Shown piece by piece: positions 8,797 to 17,137 of a stretch of 64,000 nt of DNA (positions are counted from its first letter, which is position 1; each line of letters begins with the position of its first letter). This stretch comes from Bradyrhizobium diazoefficiens (GTDB lineage: Bacteria > Pseudomonadota > Alphaproteobacteria > Rhizobiales > Xanthobacteraceae). The DNA is taken from contig NZ_JAFCKW010000010.1 in the NCBI RefSeq assembly GCF_018129965.1, positions 105,515 to 169,514 of the forward strand, read 5' to 3'. The position numbers and the translations under genes were made by a program. The notes below the pieces were generated by a model, which saw only the letters and a program-made list of their open reading frames with translations, searched no databases and was not told where the DNA came from.

Positions 8797-10236
8797 ATGA
8801 CCGACGACACCATCATCGAAGGGCCGCTCTACGAGAAGCGCAGGAAGGTCTATCCGCAATCGGTTCACGGCCGTTTCCGCCGCATCAAATGGGCCATCCT
8901 CTGCGTCACGCTGGGGGTCTATTATCTTTTGCCGTTCGTGCGCTGGAACCGCGGACCCGGCCTGCCTGACCAGGCGGTGCTGATCGACATGCCGCACCGG
9001 CGCTTCTACTTCTTCTTCATCGAGCTGTGGCCGCAGGAGGTCTACTACTTCACCGGCCTGCTGATCATCGCCGCGATGACGCTGTTCCTGATGAATGCCG
9101 TCGCCGGCCGGCTGTGGTGCGGCTACATGTGTCCGCAGACGGTGTGGACCGACCTGTTCTATGCGGTCGAACGCTGGGTCGAGGGCGACCGCCGCGAGCG
9201 CATGCAGGGCGACAAGCGCTACTGGACGTTCGACCACATCCGGAAGGTCGCGCTGAAGCACTTCCTCTGGATCATGATCGCCTGGTGGACCGGCGGCGCT
9301 TGGGTGCTGTATTTCGCCGACGCGCCGACGCTGGTGAGAGATCTCGCCACCTTCCAAGCTCCCATCGTCGCCTATCTCTGGATCGGCATCCTCACCGCCA
9401 CGACCTATGTCTTCGCCGGTCACGCCCGCGAGCAGATGTGCATCTACATGTGTCCGTGGCCGCGGATCCAGGCGGCGCTGACCGACGAATGGGCGCTCAA
9501 CGTGACCTATCGCCGCGACCGCGGCGAGCCGCGCATGTCGGTCAAGAAGGCGGAGGCCGCCCGAGCGCATGGCGATCTCGCCGGTGACTGCGTCGACTGC
9601 CACCAATGCATCAATGTCTGCCCGACCGGCGTCGACATCCGTCATGGAATCCAGCTCGGCTGCATCCAGTGCGGCCTGTGCATCGATGCCTGCGACAACG
9701 TCATGGGCGAGATCGGCAGGCCCACCGGACTGATCGGCTACGACACCGACATCAACATGCAGCGCCGGCGCGAAGGCAAGGCGCCGATCTACCGCATCAT
9801 CCGTCCGCGCACGCTGATCTATGCCGCGGCCATCGGCATCGTCGGCAGCATCATGCTCTACACGCTCGCCACGCGCGCGACGATGGACGTCAACGTGCTG
9901 CACGAGCGCAATCCCCTCTTCGTCCAGCTCTCGGATGGCGGGGTGCGCAACGACTACACCGTCCGCATCCTCAACAAGGGCGGGCAACGATCGTTTGCGC
10001 TCGAGGTCTCCGGACTGCCCGGCGCAATCCTTCGCGTCGCGGGCATCGCGGCCGGCCGCGACGGCAAGCCCGTCATCGAGGTCGGACAGGACCAGACCCG
10101 CGAAGTCAGGCTGTCGGTGCAGGTCGGCCCCGACGACCTGCCGAAGACCTCGCGCGACATCGAAATCGCCATCATTGAAACTGCCGGCGGCGGACGCGCC
10201 GTGGCCCGTGATCATTTCGTGCCAAGCGACAACTAG
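8797..10236 (+). CDS. ccoG: cytochrome c oxidase accessory protein CcoG (FixG-like)
   Basis: A 479-residue membrane iron-sulfur protein. It has five or so helices, CGYMCPQ near residue 108 and CIYMCPW near 215, two 4Fe-4S clusters (CVDCHQCINVCPTG at about 265 and CIQCGLCIDACDN at about 289), and a periplasmic Ig-like C-terminal domain. CcoG reduces copper for assembly of cbb3 oxidase. Usually it heads ccoGHIS next to ccoNOPQ; here it stands alone behind an ArsR gene, so it may be a second copy with another redox role. Confidence 0.93.
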   Translation: MTDDTIIEGPLYEKRRKVYPQSVHGRFRRIKWAILCVTLGVYYLLPFVRWNRGPGLPDQAVLIDMPHRRFYFFFIELWPQEVYYFTGLLIIAAMTLFLMNAVAGRLWCGYMCPQTVWTDLFYAVERWVEGDRRERMQGDKRYWTFDHIRKVALKHFLWIMIAWWTGGAWVLYFADAPTLVRDLATFQAPIVAYLWIGILTATTYVFAGHAREQMCIYMCPWPRIQAALTDEWALNVTYRRDRGEPRMSVKKAEAARAHGDLAGDCVDCHQCINVCPTGVDIRHGIQLGCIQCGLCIDACDNVMGEIGRPTGLIGYDTDINMQRRREGKAPIYRIIRPRTLIYAAAIGIVGSIMLYTLATRATMDVNVLHERNPLFVQLSDGGVRNDYTVRILNKGGQRSFALEVSGLPGAILRVAGIAAGRDGKPVIEVGQDQTREVRLSVQVGPDDLPKTSRDIEIAIIETAGGGRAVARDHFVPSDN

Positions 10237-10347
10237 CGTCTGCGACGGCCATGGCCGCAACCCGGCCAATTCCTCCGGGATGGCAGAGTGGAACGACGCT
10301 TCCAGGGATACGACACGCGCGTTCAGGAAGAAGGAAGACGCCAGTTC

Positions 10348-11232
10348 TCAAGCAAATTGAGGCTGGCGCTGCTTCCCGGTCGGCTCGATCGGAGCACCCT
10401 CATTTTGCGCAAGCTCTTCCGTCAATACCGTGAAGCGCGTCAGTTGCGCTGGGCCGAAGGTCGTCGAGATCGCGACGTCCGCGGCATCCCTTCCCCGCGC
10501 GATGACAACGCGCCCGATGCGCGGATGATTATGGCGCGCATCGAACGTGTACCAGCGTCCTCCAAGATAGGCTTCGAACCAGGCGCTGAAATCCATCGGC
10601 GCGGGGTCGCGCGGCACGCCGATATCGCCGAGATAGCCCGTGCAATATCGAGCGGGAATGTTCATGCAGCGGCACAGTGTCACCGCCAGATGCGCGAAGT
10701 CGCGACAAACGCCGACCTGTTCCGCATGGCCTTCAGACGCGGTACGGTCGCTCCGTGCGAACTGATATCCGAACTGGATGCGCTCGTGGGCATAGTCGCA
10801 GATCGCCTGGACCCGCTGCCAACCCCCGTCTATTCCGCCGAACAAAGACCATGCGAGCTCGGTCAGTTTCTGGGTGTCGCAATAGCGGCTGCCCAGCAGG
10901 TAGACCAGAGCTTCATCCGGCAGGTCGGCTAGCGGGACCTGCGCGGCGTGCGGCACCACCGGGTCAGGGAGACCAGTGTCCTCGATGATGAATTCATTGC
11001 GAATTTCGAGCTGGCCGGCGGGAGCGACCAGACGCGTGCAGACGTTGCCAAAAGCATCGAGGTAATTTCTCGCCGCCACACGCGGGGAGAGTTGAATGAT
11101 GTGATCAGTCAGTAAATCGCTCTGACGCGAGGGATGAACGCTCAGCATCAGCACCATGGGGACGTCCTGAAGGCAGTGGAAGGCGATGTCGTAACCCGCA
11201 CGTATTTTCAAGACCGTCTCCTGAGGCGCCAT
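10348..11232 (-). CDS. transglutaminase-like protein, catalytic His apparently replaced
   Basis: A 294-residue protein with an N-terminal beta-rich domain and a transglutaminase-like core. The nucleophile motif GVCRDFAHLAVTLCR is intact, and the Asp region TFDARHNHPR is present. Where related proteins have His before the AW of the second motif, this one reads MDFSAWFEAYL, so the catalytic His position looks like Ser. It is divergent from a second transglutaminase-like gene. The ATG at 11232 was chosen over an in-frame GTG five codons upstream. Function in the family is peptidase or amide-forming; unproven here. Confidence 0.85.
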   Translation of the reverse strand: MAPQETVLKIRAGYDIAFHCLQDVPMVLMLSVHPSRQSDLLTDHIIQLSPRVAARNYLDAFGNVCTRLVAPAGQLEIRNEFIIEDTGLPDPVVPHAAQVPLADLPDEALVYLLGSRYCDTQKLTELAWSLFGGIDGGWQRVQAICDYAHERIQFGYQFARSDRTASEGHAEQVGVCRDFAHLAVTLCRCMNIPARYCTGYLGDIGVPRDPAPMDFSAWFEAYLGGRWYTFDARHNHPRIGRVVIARGRDAADVAISTTFGPAQLTRFTVLTEELAQNEGAPIEPTGKQRQPQFA

Positions 11233-11397
11233 CGTTGAACGTGGCACGACAAGTTGAGCTAGTCCCGTTTCGTTCCTATTCGAATTGCTGAAATTGAAGG
11301 CGGCCGTGCCATGAGAGCTTTTCGCGGAAAAAAACCGCGTTCAACGCTGGGAACCGCCGCGAATTTGGAGTCATATAAAGCAGGCCCGAGGCACAGG

Positions 11398-12336
11398 ATG
11401 ACTATCTACGCCGTCCATCATCACACGACCTATCGCTACAAGCGACCGGTGCGGCTCGGGCGGCACCAACTGCTGTTTCGTCCGCGCGACAGTTTCGACC
11501 AGCGCCTGCTCGACTGCCGGATCACAGTACGTCCCGAGCCTGCCGAAATCCGCTGGATCCACGACGTGTTCGGCAATTGCGTCACGCTGGTCGACTTTGC
11601 AGAGCCGAGCGACATCCTGGAATTCGACACCACGATTCGTCTCGAGCACACGCCGGAAAGCACGCCCGACTTCCAGATCGAGGAATACGCCCGGCGGCAC
11701 CCGTTCAGTTACGGCGAGCATGAGCTTCCGGACCTCCTGCCCTACATGCGCCGTCACCACAGTGAAGCGGAGAAAATCGATGACTGGCTGTCAAAGTTCA
11801 TCATGCGCGATGCGAGCCGGCCAACCGGGCAGTTGCTGATGACACTCAACGAGGCGATCGCCGAGGGCTTTTCGTACCGGCGCAGAACTTCGCCCGGAAC
11901 ACAGACGCCTGCCGAGACGCTCGACCTGCAGCAAGGCACCTGTCGCGATTTCGCATTGCTGATGATGGAGGCCGCCCGTTCGCTTGGTTTTGCCGCGCGC
12001 TTCATCACCGGTTACGTCTATGTGCCGGACCGCGACGGGCCGATACGGCTTGGCGGGGGCTCGACCCATGCGTGGTGTTCCATCTACGTCCCGGGATCAG
12101 GCTGGGTCGAGTTCGATCCGACCAATGGCATCGTCGGAAACCGCGACCTGATCAGGGTCGGCGTCGCCCGGACGCCCGCGCAGGCTATTCCGCTTTCCGG
12201 CTCTTATTGGGGAGAGGCCGACGACGACCTTGGAATGGAGGTTACGGTCAACGTGAAGACCGAGGACATGTCCGTCCTCCAGCCGACCGAGATCGAACCA
12301 GCGGAAGGCGAGCCGCGATCGCCAACAGAACGTTAA
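11398..12336 (+). CDS. transglutaminase-like protein with intact triad
   Basis: A 312-residue protein starting MTIYAVHHHTTYRYKRPV, the N-terminal beta domain typical of bacterial transglutaminase-like proteins. The catalytic motifs are QGTCRDFALLMMEAAR (Cys), GGSTHAWCSIYV (His) and WVEFDPTNG (Asp), all intact, unlike the divergent paralogue. It ends with an acidic, Pro-rich tail. The ATG at 11398 has GAGG upstream. A CelD-like acetyltransferase gene follows after 58 bases. Likely cytoplasmic peptidase or amide-bond enzyme; substrate unknown. Confidence 0.87.
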   Translation: MTIYAVHHHTTYRYKRPVRLGRHQLLFRPRDSFDQRLLDCRITVRPEPAEIRWIHDVFGNCVTLVDFAEPSDILEFDTTIRLEHTPESTPDFQIEEYARRHPFSYGEHELPDLLPYMRRHHSEAEKIDDWLSKFIMRDASRPTGQLLMTLNEAIAEGFSYRRRTSPGTQTPAETLDLQQGTCRDFALLMMEAARSLGFAARFITGYVYVPDRDGPIRLGGGSTHAWCSIYVPGSGWVEFDPTNGIVGNRDLIRVGVARTPAQAIPLSGSYWGEADDDLGMEVTVNVKTEDMSVLQPTEIEPAEGEPRSPTER

Positions 12337-12394
12337 TACTACTGCTCGAATTGAAACGGCGCCCCAACGGTATTTTCCAATCTTTGCGCTAGAC

Positions 12395-13609
12395 ATGGCC
12401 GTGCAACGCGGAGTTGGACCGCGCGAACGGGGACGACGGGACGTGGTCGATATCGCGCATGAGGCAGCGATCCATCCGGCATCGGCAAGCGGTACGGCGG
12501 CGCGCGTGCCCGTGCCGCTCACGGCGATCGACCCCGGCCAATGGCGCGCGCTGGCGCAGCGCGCGATCGAGCCGAACGGATATTATTTGCCGGGCTGGGA
12601 ACTCGCCGTCAGCGCCACCGCACGCGGTCGTACGGATGCCTCGGCGCTTGCCGCATGCGACGGACCCTCGCCGCGGCTGATCGGACTGATGCCGGTTGTC
12701 TCGCTCTGGCGTGCCCTCAAGATCCCCCTGCCCGCGCTGGTGAGCGCGCATCCCTACGGCACGCTGTGCAGCCCCTTGATCGACCGCGACGACCCGATCG
12801 AGGCGGCCGCTCGTCTGCTGCAACAGGCGCGCGCGGCGGGCGCGCATGCGCTCGTGCTGACCGACGTCGCGCTCGACGGTGCGGCGATGAATGCGCTCGG
12901 CGAGGTTCTTGATCGCGAAGGTTTGAAGCCGCGCATCCTGTCCTCCCACATCCGCGCCAGCCTCGACGCGACGCGCGATGGCGAGACGCTGCTGCGCGAG
13001 GGGCTCGGTGCCAGAAAGCTCAAGGAACTGCGCCGCCAGCGCCATCGCCTCGAAGACCACGGCCCGGTGCTTTTCGAGGTTGCGCGAAAGCCCGACGAGA
13101 TCCGCCCCGCTCTCGAAACATTCCTGCAGCTCGAGGCCAGCGGCTGGAAGGGCAAGCGCGGCACCGCGCTGATCCAGCATGCCGGTGATGCAACCTTCAT
13201 CCGCCGTGCCGTCCCGGCGCTGGCCGAGACCGCGCAATGCGAGATCGTCACCTTGCGCGCCGGCGCCACGGCGGTGGCCGCCGGAATCGTGCTGCGCCAT
13301 CAGGACCGCGCCTTCTTCTTCAAGCTCGGCATCGACGAAAACTTTGCGAAATATTCGCCGGGCGTGCAACTCACGCTCGAGCTCACCCGCCATCTCTGCG
13401 CCGATCCCGCCATTGCGAGCGCGGATTCCACGGCAAGCGCCGATCATTCCATGATCAATCCGTTCTGGCGCGGACGCTTCGCGATCGGTGACGTCCTGAT
13501 CCCGCTACGGCGGAACGATCCGGTCGTGGCCCTGATTCACGCAGCGGTGACCGGCCTCAACGTCGCGCACGAGGCCGCGCGACGCATGGTCCGCCGGCTC
13601 CGCAAATAG
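12395..13609 (+). CDS. GNAT-family (CelD/BioF2-like) acetyltransferase
   Basis: A 404-residue protein with the tandem GNAT fold of the Acetyltransf_6 (CelD-like) family. LREGLGARKLKELRRQRHRL and FLQLEASGWKGKRGTAL are the typical acceptor-domain sequences, and CEIVTLRAGATAVAAGIVLR with FFFKLGIDENFAKYSPGVQL is the acyl-CoA domain. These proteins act in exopolysaccharide or cellulose pathways in rhizobia. The first 40 residues are variable and the start is uncertain. It follows the transglutaminase-like gene in the same direction. Confidence 0.85.
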   Translation: MAVQRGVGPRERGRRDVVDIAHEAAIHPASASGTAARVPVPLTAIDPGQWRALAQRAIEPNGYYLPGWELAVSATARGRTDASALAACDGPSPRLIGLMPVVSLWRALKIPLPALVSAHPYGTLCSPLIDRDDPIEAAARLLQQARAAGAHALVLTDVALDGAAMNALGEVLDREGLKPRILSSHIRASLDATRDGETLLREGLGARKLKELRRQRHRLEDHGPVLFEVARKPDEIRPALETFLQLEASGWKGKRGTALIQHAGDATFIRRAVPALAETAQCEIVTLRAGATAVAAGIVLRHQDRAFFFKLGIDENFAKYSPGVQLTLELTRHLCADPAIASADSTASADHSMINPFWRGRFAIGDVLIPLRRNDPVVALIHAAVTGLNVAHEAARRMVRRLRK

Positions 13610-13610
13610 A

Positions 13611-14057
13611 CTATTCCGCCGCCTGCGCGTTGATCTCCGCCGAGACCTCGCGGATGGCGCGCGCGAGCAGGTTCGGGTCCTGCGCGCCCGATACGGCGTA
13701 TTTCTGCGCGAACACGTAGGTCGGCACGCCGGAAATGCCCTTCTCGGCGGCTTCCTGCGCATCGGCCGAGACGCGTGCGACGTCCTCGTCGGTGGCAAGG
13801 CGCTTGCGAATGTCATCGGCATCGAGGCCGACATCGGCGGCGGCCTGCACCAGCACATTGACGTCGGTGAGATCGCCGCCGTCGCGGAAATAGAGCTCCA
13901 TGAGACGCTGCTTCATCTCGGGCGCCTTGCCGATCGCCTCGGCCCAGAGGATCAGGCGGTGGCAATCGGTCGTGTTGGGCTGGCGTGCGACCAACTCGGG
14001 CCGGTAGATCAGGCCCTCTTCGCTTGCCGCCCCGACCACGCGGCCGGCAATACCCTT
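13611..14057 (-). pseudogene. frnE-like DsbA-family oxidoreductase, 5' truncated
   Basis: The frame encodes 148 residues that look like the C-terminal two thirds of a FrnE-type DsbA-family protein: KGIAGRVVGAASEEGLIY, PNTTDCHRLILWAEAIGK, MELYFRDGGDLTD, KGISGVPTYVFAQKYAVSGA. Family members are about 210-220 residues and start with a thioredoxin-fold strand carrying a CPWC-type active site; that part is missing. Beyond position 14057 the open frame continues to an ATG at 14150 but only as the complement of another gene. The active site is lost, so this is most likely a broken gene. Confidence 0.75.
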
Positions 14058-14436
14058 CCTGCGCCGCGCACTCCTTGCCGACGCAATCTTCAGCGGTGTC
14101 GCCGCACTTGGTTTCACCTTTGGCGGCGGCGCCTTCGCGACGCAGTTCAATCTGCCGGAAGCGCTGCTGCGCGAGACCGGGCTGTTCCTGATCGCCTACG
14201 CCGCGCTGGTCGGCTGGCTCGCCGCGCGCGCCGCAGTGCCAAAGCCGCTCGTGCTGCTGGTCGTGGTCGGCAACGCGGCCTGGACGGTCGGCAGCATCGC
14301 GCTGCTGCTGTCGGGCGCGGTGTCGCCGAACATCGCCGGCGAACTGATGGTGATCGCGCAAGCCATCGCGACCGGGGTCTTCGCCGAGTTGCAATTCGTC
14401 GGCCTGCGGAAGAGCGGCGGCGTTGCGACGGCGTGA
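14053..14436 (+). pseudogene. small multi-helix membrane protein, 5' truncated
   Basis: The plus frame reads FLRRALLADAIFSGVAALGF, then LLRETGLFLIAYAALVGWLA, then LVLLVVVGNAAWTVGSIALL and GELMVIAQAIATGVFAELQF: four hydrophobic helices in regular spacing, ending at a TGA at 14436. No ATG or GTG precedes the first helix in frame; an in-frame TAG lies at 14005. The first usable start is a GTG at 14236, after two helices. With the headless frnE on the other strand joined at the same place, this looks like a gene that lost its start in a deletion. Confidence 0.65.
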
Positions 14437-14619
14437 ACCTCCGGCGTCCAGAGCGCGCTGCAACGCCGTCGGCGTTGCGGCGCAGATCCGGGACCCAGGC
14501 GCCCGTTCACAACAGTGTCATTGCCGGCTGCCGAACTCTTTGCCTTGGTCAACTGGGCCTCCCGCACGTGTTGTTGTACGCTCATGCCAGCAACTGCACG
14601 GGCGCCAGGAGGAATTGAC

Positions 14620-15111
14620 ATGACCAACCTCGTACTCAACCGTCGCAACGTCCTCTTTGCGGCCGGCAGTTCCATTCTTGCAACCGGGGTGTCCGGGCTG
14701 CTTTTGCCGGCGCGCGCGGACGGCATCGCGCCGACCGATTCGATGTCCGGCGGCTCGAACAACTACCGCAAGGGCGCGCCGATCGTGGACCGGATCGGCA
14801 AGGGCGGCTTCTGGATGAGTGGCACCGTGCGCCGCGCCGGCGACGGGGCTCCGCTTGCGGGGCAGCGCATCCAGATCTGGGCGCACACGATCGAAGGCCA
14901 GGAGCACGAGCCGCAGAGTCATGGCGCCACCCTGACCGACAAGAACGGGGCGTTCCGGCTCGAGATTCCGCAGATCATCCCAGTCTTCGGCCAGCCGCAC
15001 GGTCACCTCGCCTATGACAGCGGTGAATTCAGAACCGTCTTCCTGCGGCCGGTGATGCGCAGCGCAAAGGAAACGAGCCTGGAGGCGCATTTCGTCCTCC
15101 AGCCGGCCTGA
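14620..15111 (+). CDS. Tat-exported protein with intradiol-dioxygenase-like fold
   Basis: A 163-residue protein with a twin-arginine signal (NRRNVLFAAGSSILATG...PARA). The mature part GTVRRAGDGAPLAGQRIQIW, then TLTDKNGAFRLEIP and FGQPHGHLAYDSGEFRTVFL resembles the beta-sandwich of intradiol ring-cleavage dioxygenases, with an HGH pair and a nearby Tyr that could bind metal. AGGAGG lies 7 bases before the ATG. The next gene, 19 bases on, encodes a heme-type membrane protein, so the two may form an envelope redox pair. Dioxygenase activity is not established. Confidence 0.75.
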   Translation: MTNLVLNRRNVLFAAGSSILATGVSGLLLPARADGIAPTDSMSGGSNNYRKGAPIVDRIGKGGFWMSGTVRRAGDGAPLAGQRIQIWAHTIEGQEHEPQSHGATLTDKNGAFRLEIPQIIPVFGQPHGHLAYDSGEFRTVFLRPVMRSAKETSLEAHFVLQPA

Positions 15112-15130
15112 CCGACTTGGGACTACGGGG

Positions 15131-15760
15131 ATGAAACTGGCGAAGGTGCCCCTGATCTGGGCCGCCCTTGCAGCCGCCATTGGCGTGCCGCTCGCCGCCG
15201 CGGCGATGAGCCCACTGCTGGCATGGCGCGGTCCGGTCTACATCGTTGCGGGGTTTGCGGGCATCATCGCACTGGGTCTTGTGCTCGCTCAACCCTTGCT
15301 GATTGGCGGATACGTGCCGCCGCTGTCGGCCTATCGTGGGCGCCGCGCACATCACTGGATCGGAGGCGCCCTGCTCGTCGCGGTCGTGATCCATGTTGCC
15401 GGCCTCTGGTTCACCAGCCCGCCTGACATGATCGACGCCCTGACCTTCTCGTCGCCGACGCCGTTCTCCCCCTTCGGCGTAATCGCGATGTGGGCCATAT
15501 ACACTGTCGCGCTGCTGGCTGCACTGCGCCGGCGATTGGGCCTGCGGCTGCGAACATGGCGTATCGTCCACATCCCGCTCGCGCTCGTCATCGTGATCGG
15601 CAGTGTCGTCCATTGCCTCTTGATCGAGGGGACGATGGAGACGATGTCGAAGGCAGCGCTTTGCGCGCTGGTCCTCGCTGCGACCATGAAAGTCATCATT
15701 GATCTGTGGACGCGCAGAAAGCCACGGCCCTTGCCCGGCGAGAGCATTGCGCGTCAGTAA
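15131..15760 (+). CDS. ferric-reductase-like / MsrQ-like heme membrane protein
   Basis: A 209-residue inner-membrane protein with about six helices. HHWIGGALLVAVVIHVAGLW and HIPLALVIVIGSVVHCLL each contain two histidines spaced as heme ligands in the ferric reductase-like transmembrane domain, the same domain used by YedZ/MsrQ. No FAD or NAD domain is attached. It lies directly behind a Tat-exported protein, as MsrQ lies with the Tat-exported MsrP, although that partner is of a different family here. Likely passes electrons across the membrane. Confidence 0.83.
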   Translation: MKLAKVPLIWAALAAAIGVPLAAAAMSPLLAWRGPVYIVAGFAGIIALGLVLAQPLLIGGYVPPLSAYRGRRAHHWIGGALLVAVVIHVAGLWFTSPPDMIDALTFSSPTPFSPFGVIAMWAIYTVALLAALRRRLGLRLRTWRIVHIPLALVIVIGSVVHCLLIEGTMETMSKAALCALVLAATMKVIIDLWTRRKPRPLPGESIARQ

Positions 15761-15802
15761 GCGCCCGGGCTGACTTGCATCGGCACCGTCTGCGACAGAC
15801 GG

Positions 15803-16369
15803 CTACGCTTTGGCCCGGCCGACCTTGCCGCCGAAATGCTTGCCGTTCAGCTTCTTCTTTTTCGCTGACGCGCCCTTCGCGCCGGCCTTCAGCGCCTTGC
15901 GCTCCGCCCGGGCCTTCACCTTGGCGCGCTCCGCCCGCGCCTCGGCGCGCTGCTTCTTGCGCTTCTTCTCGCACGACTCGCACTTGCAGCCGATCGGCTT
16001 CAGATACGCTTTGAAATAATCGGTGCCGTAGTCGTAGTTGATCTCGTCGCCCGGCTCGATGTTCCTGATGGCGCGGATGAAGACCTTCCGCTCGCGCGGC
16101 CGGACATCGGATTCGGCGTTGGGCCGGCAGGAATGGTTGATGTAGCGGGCAAGGTTCTTGCGCACCGAGCCGTCGATGGTCCAGCGGCCGTTGAGTTCGA
16201 ACAGGTACTTGTTCTCGATCGCGTCCTGCGCGGGAATCTTCGAGTCCAGGATCGGTCCGAAATAGCGGATGATCCGGGTTCCCTTCTTGATCGGCATGGT
16301 GGCGAAGAGGCCAAGTCCGGTCTTGGACCGGCCGACACGATAGGATTTGCTGGAAGCGATGGCTGGCAT
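15803..16369 (-). CDS. SET-domain protein (putative protein lysine methyltransferase)
   Basis: A 188-residue protein with a compact SET domain: GRSKTGLGLFATMPIKKGT (cofactor loop), ARYINHSCRPNAE (NHSC motif), EPGDEINYDYGTDYF (catalytic Tyr region) and a post-SET zinc motif CKCESC. A Lys/Ala/Arg-rich tail follows. SET proteins transfer methyl from S-adenosylmethionine to lysine. The start at 16369 omits a poorly fitting extension to 16411. A lysine-rich histone-like protein is encoded 770 bases away and is an attractive but unproven substrate. Confidence 0.88.
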   Translation of the reverse strand: MPAIASSKSYRVGRSKTGLGLFATMPIKKGTRIIRYFGPILDSKIPAQDAIENKYLFELNGRWTIDGSVRKNLARYINHSCRPNAESDVRPRERKVFIRAIRNIEPGDEINYDYGTDYFKAYLKPIGCKCESCEKKRKKQRAEARAERAKVKARAERKALKAGAKGASAKKKKLNGKHFGGKVGRAKA

Positions 16370-16531
16370 GATCAAGAGAAATGAGGACGCAAACGAGGCC
16401 CGATGCCCCAAGCGAAGTCATTCTTCTAGAACGATTCCGCCGCGCTGTCAGGTATCTGCCGGCCCTGTTTGAACCTTGCCCACAATGAAGACGTCTGATG
16501 GAGCAGGTTCCCGCTGCATCAAGGCGTCACC

Positions 16532-17137
16532 ATGAGGCGTCGTGCGTTCATTTGCCTGGCCCTGTTGCTTGCCTGCTCCAGCGCGGGCGATGCCGACGCC
16601 CAATCGCTGGGCAGCACCTACACATCCACCGCGCCAAAGGATTGTCGCCAGGTCGGCAAGCCCAGCGAGCTCGACGGCAGCACCACGCGGGTCTGCCCGG
16701 GCAAAGACGGCCTCATCGTGCTGATCGCCGAGGACGATCTGCGCGAAACCGTCTCGGTCGGCCGCAATCGCAAGGCTGCCAGCGAGGAGCCGGCGGCAAA
16801 GGTCAGGTTCGGCCCGTTCAATTCTTCCGAGAGTACCGTCGAATGGCGCTCCGCGAGCGCAAAGCCGTTTGCGATCATCCAGCGCTGGCACATTGCCGAC
16901 AGCGCCGATCCCGACAAACAGGGACGCCCGAACACCAAGGCCATGCTCGTCGTGACCCGGCTACCGCCAGCTGCGGTCTGCCACGTCGCCTATGTCGATG
17001 CGATCGCCAATCCGAACGCCAACGAACTTGCCCGCAAGGCCGCGGACGATTTGGCTCGCGGTTTTATGTGCGGCAAGGATGATGTGAAGATCATTGGCGC
17101 CAGCGGCCGGGCGGTCGAGTTAGTGACGCGCCGCTAG
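16532..17137 (+). CDS. secreted hypothetical protein
   Basis: A 201-residue protein with a signal peptide (RRRAFICLALLLACSSAGDADAQ); the LLACSS could also serve as a lipobox. The mature chain has three cysteines and a central domain (ETVSVGRNRKAASEEPAAKV, STVEWRSASAKPFAIIQRWH) of unknown family. It overlaps the end of the lysine-rich protein gene by 4 bases, tail to tail. Confidence 0.65.
   Translation: MRRRAFICLALLLACSSAGDADAQSLGSTYTSTAPKDCRQVGKPSELDGSTTRVCPGKDGLIVLIAEDDLRETVSVGRNRKAASEEPAAKVRFGPFNSSESTVEWRSASAKPFAIIQRWHIADSADPDKQGRPNTKAMLVVTRLPPAAVCHVAYVDAIANPNANELARKAADDLARGFMCGKDDVKIIGASGRAVELVTRR

Noticed and set aside
8761..10269. Possible complete ccoGHIS/fixGHIS locus starting with ccoG
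   Set aside because: No ccoH, ccoI or ccoS frames follow; the next gene on the plus strand is a transglutaminase.
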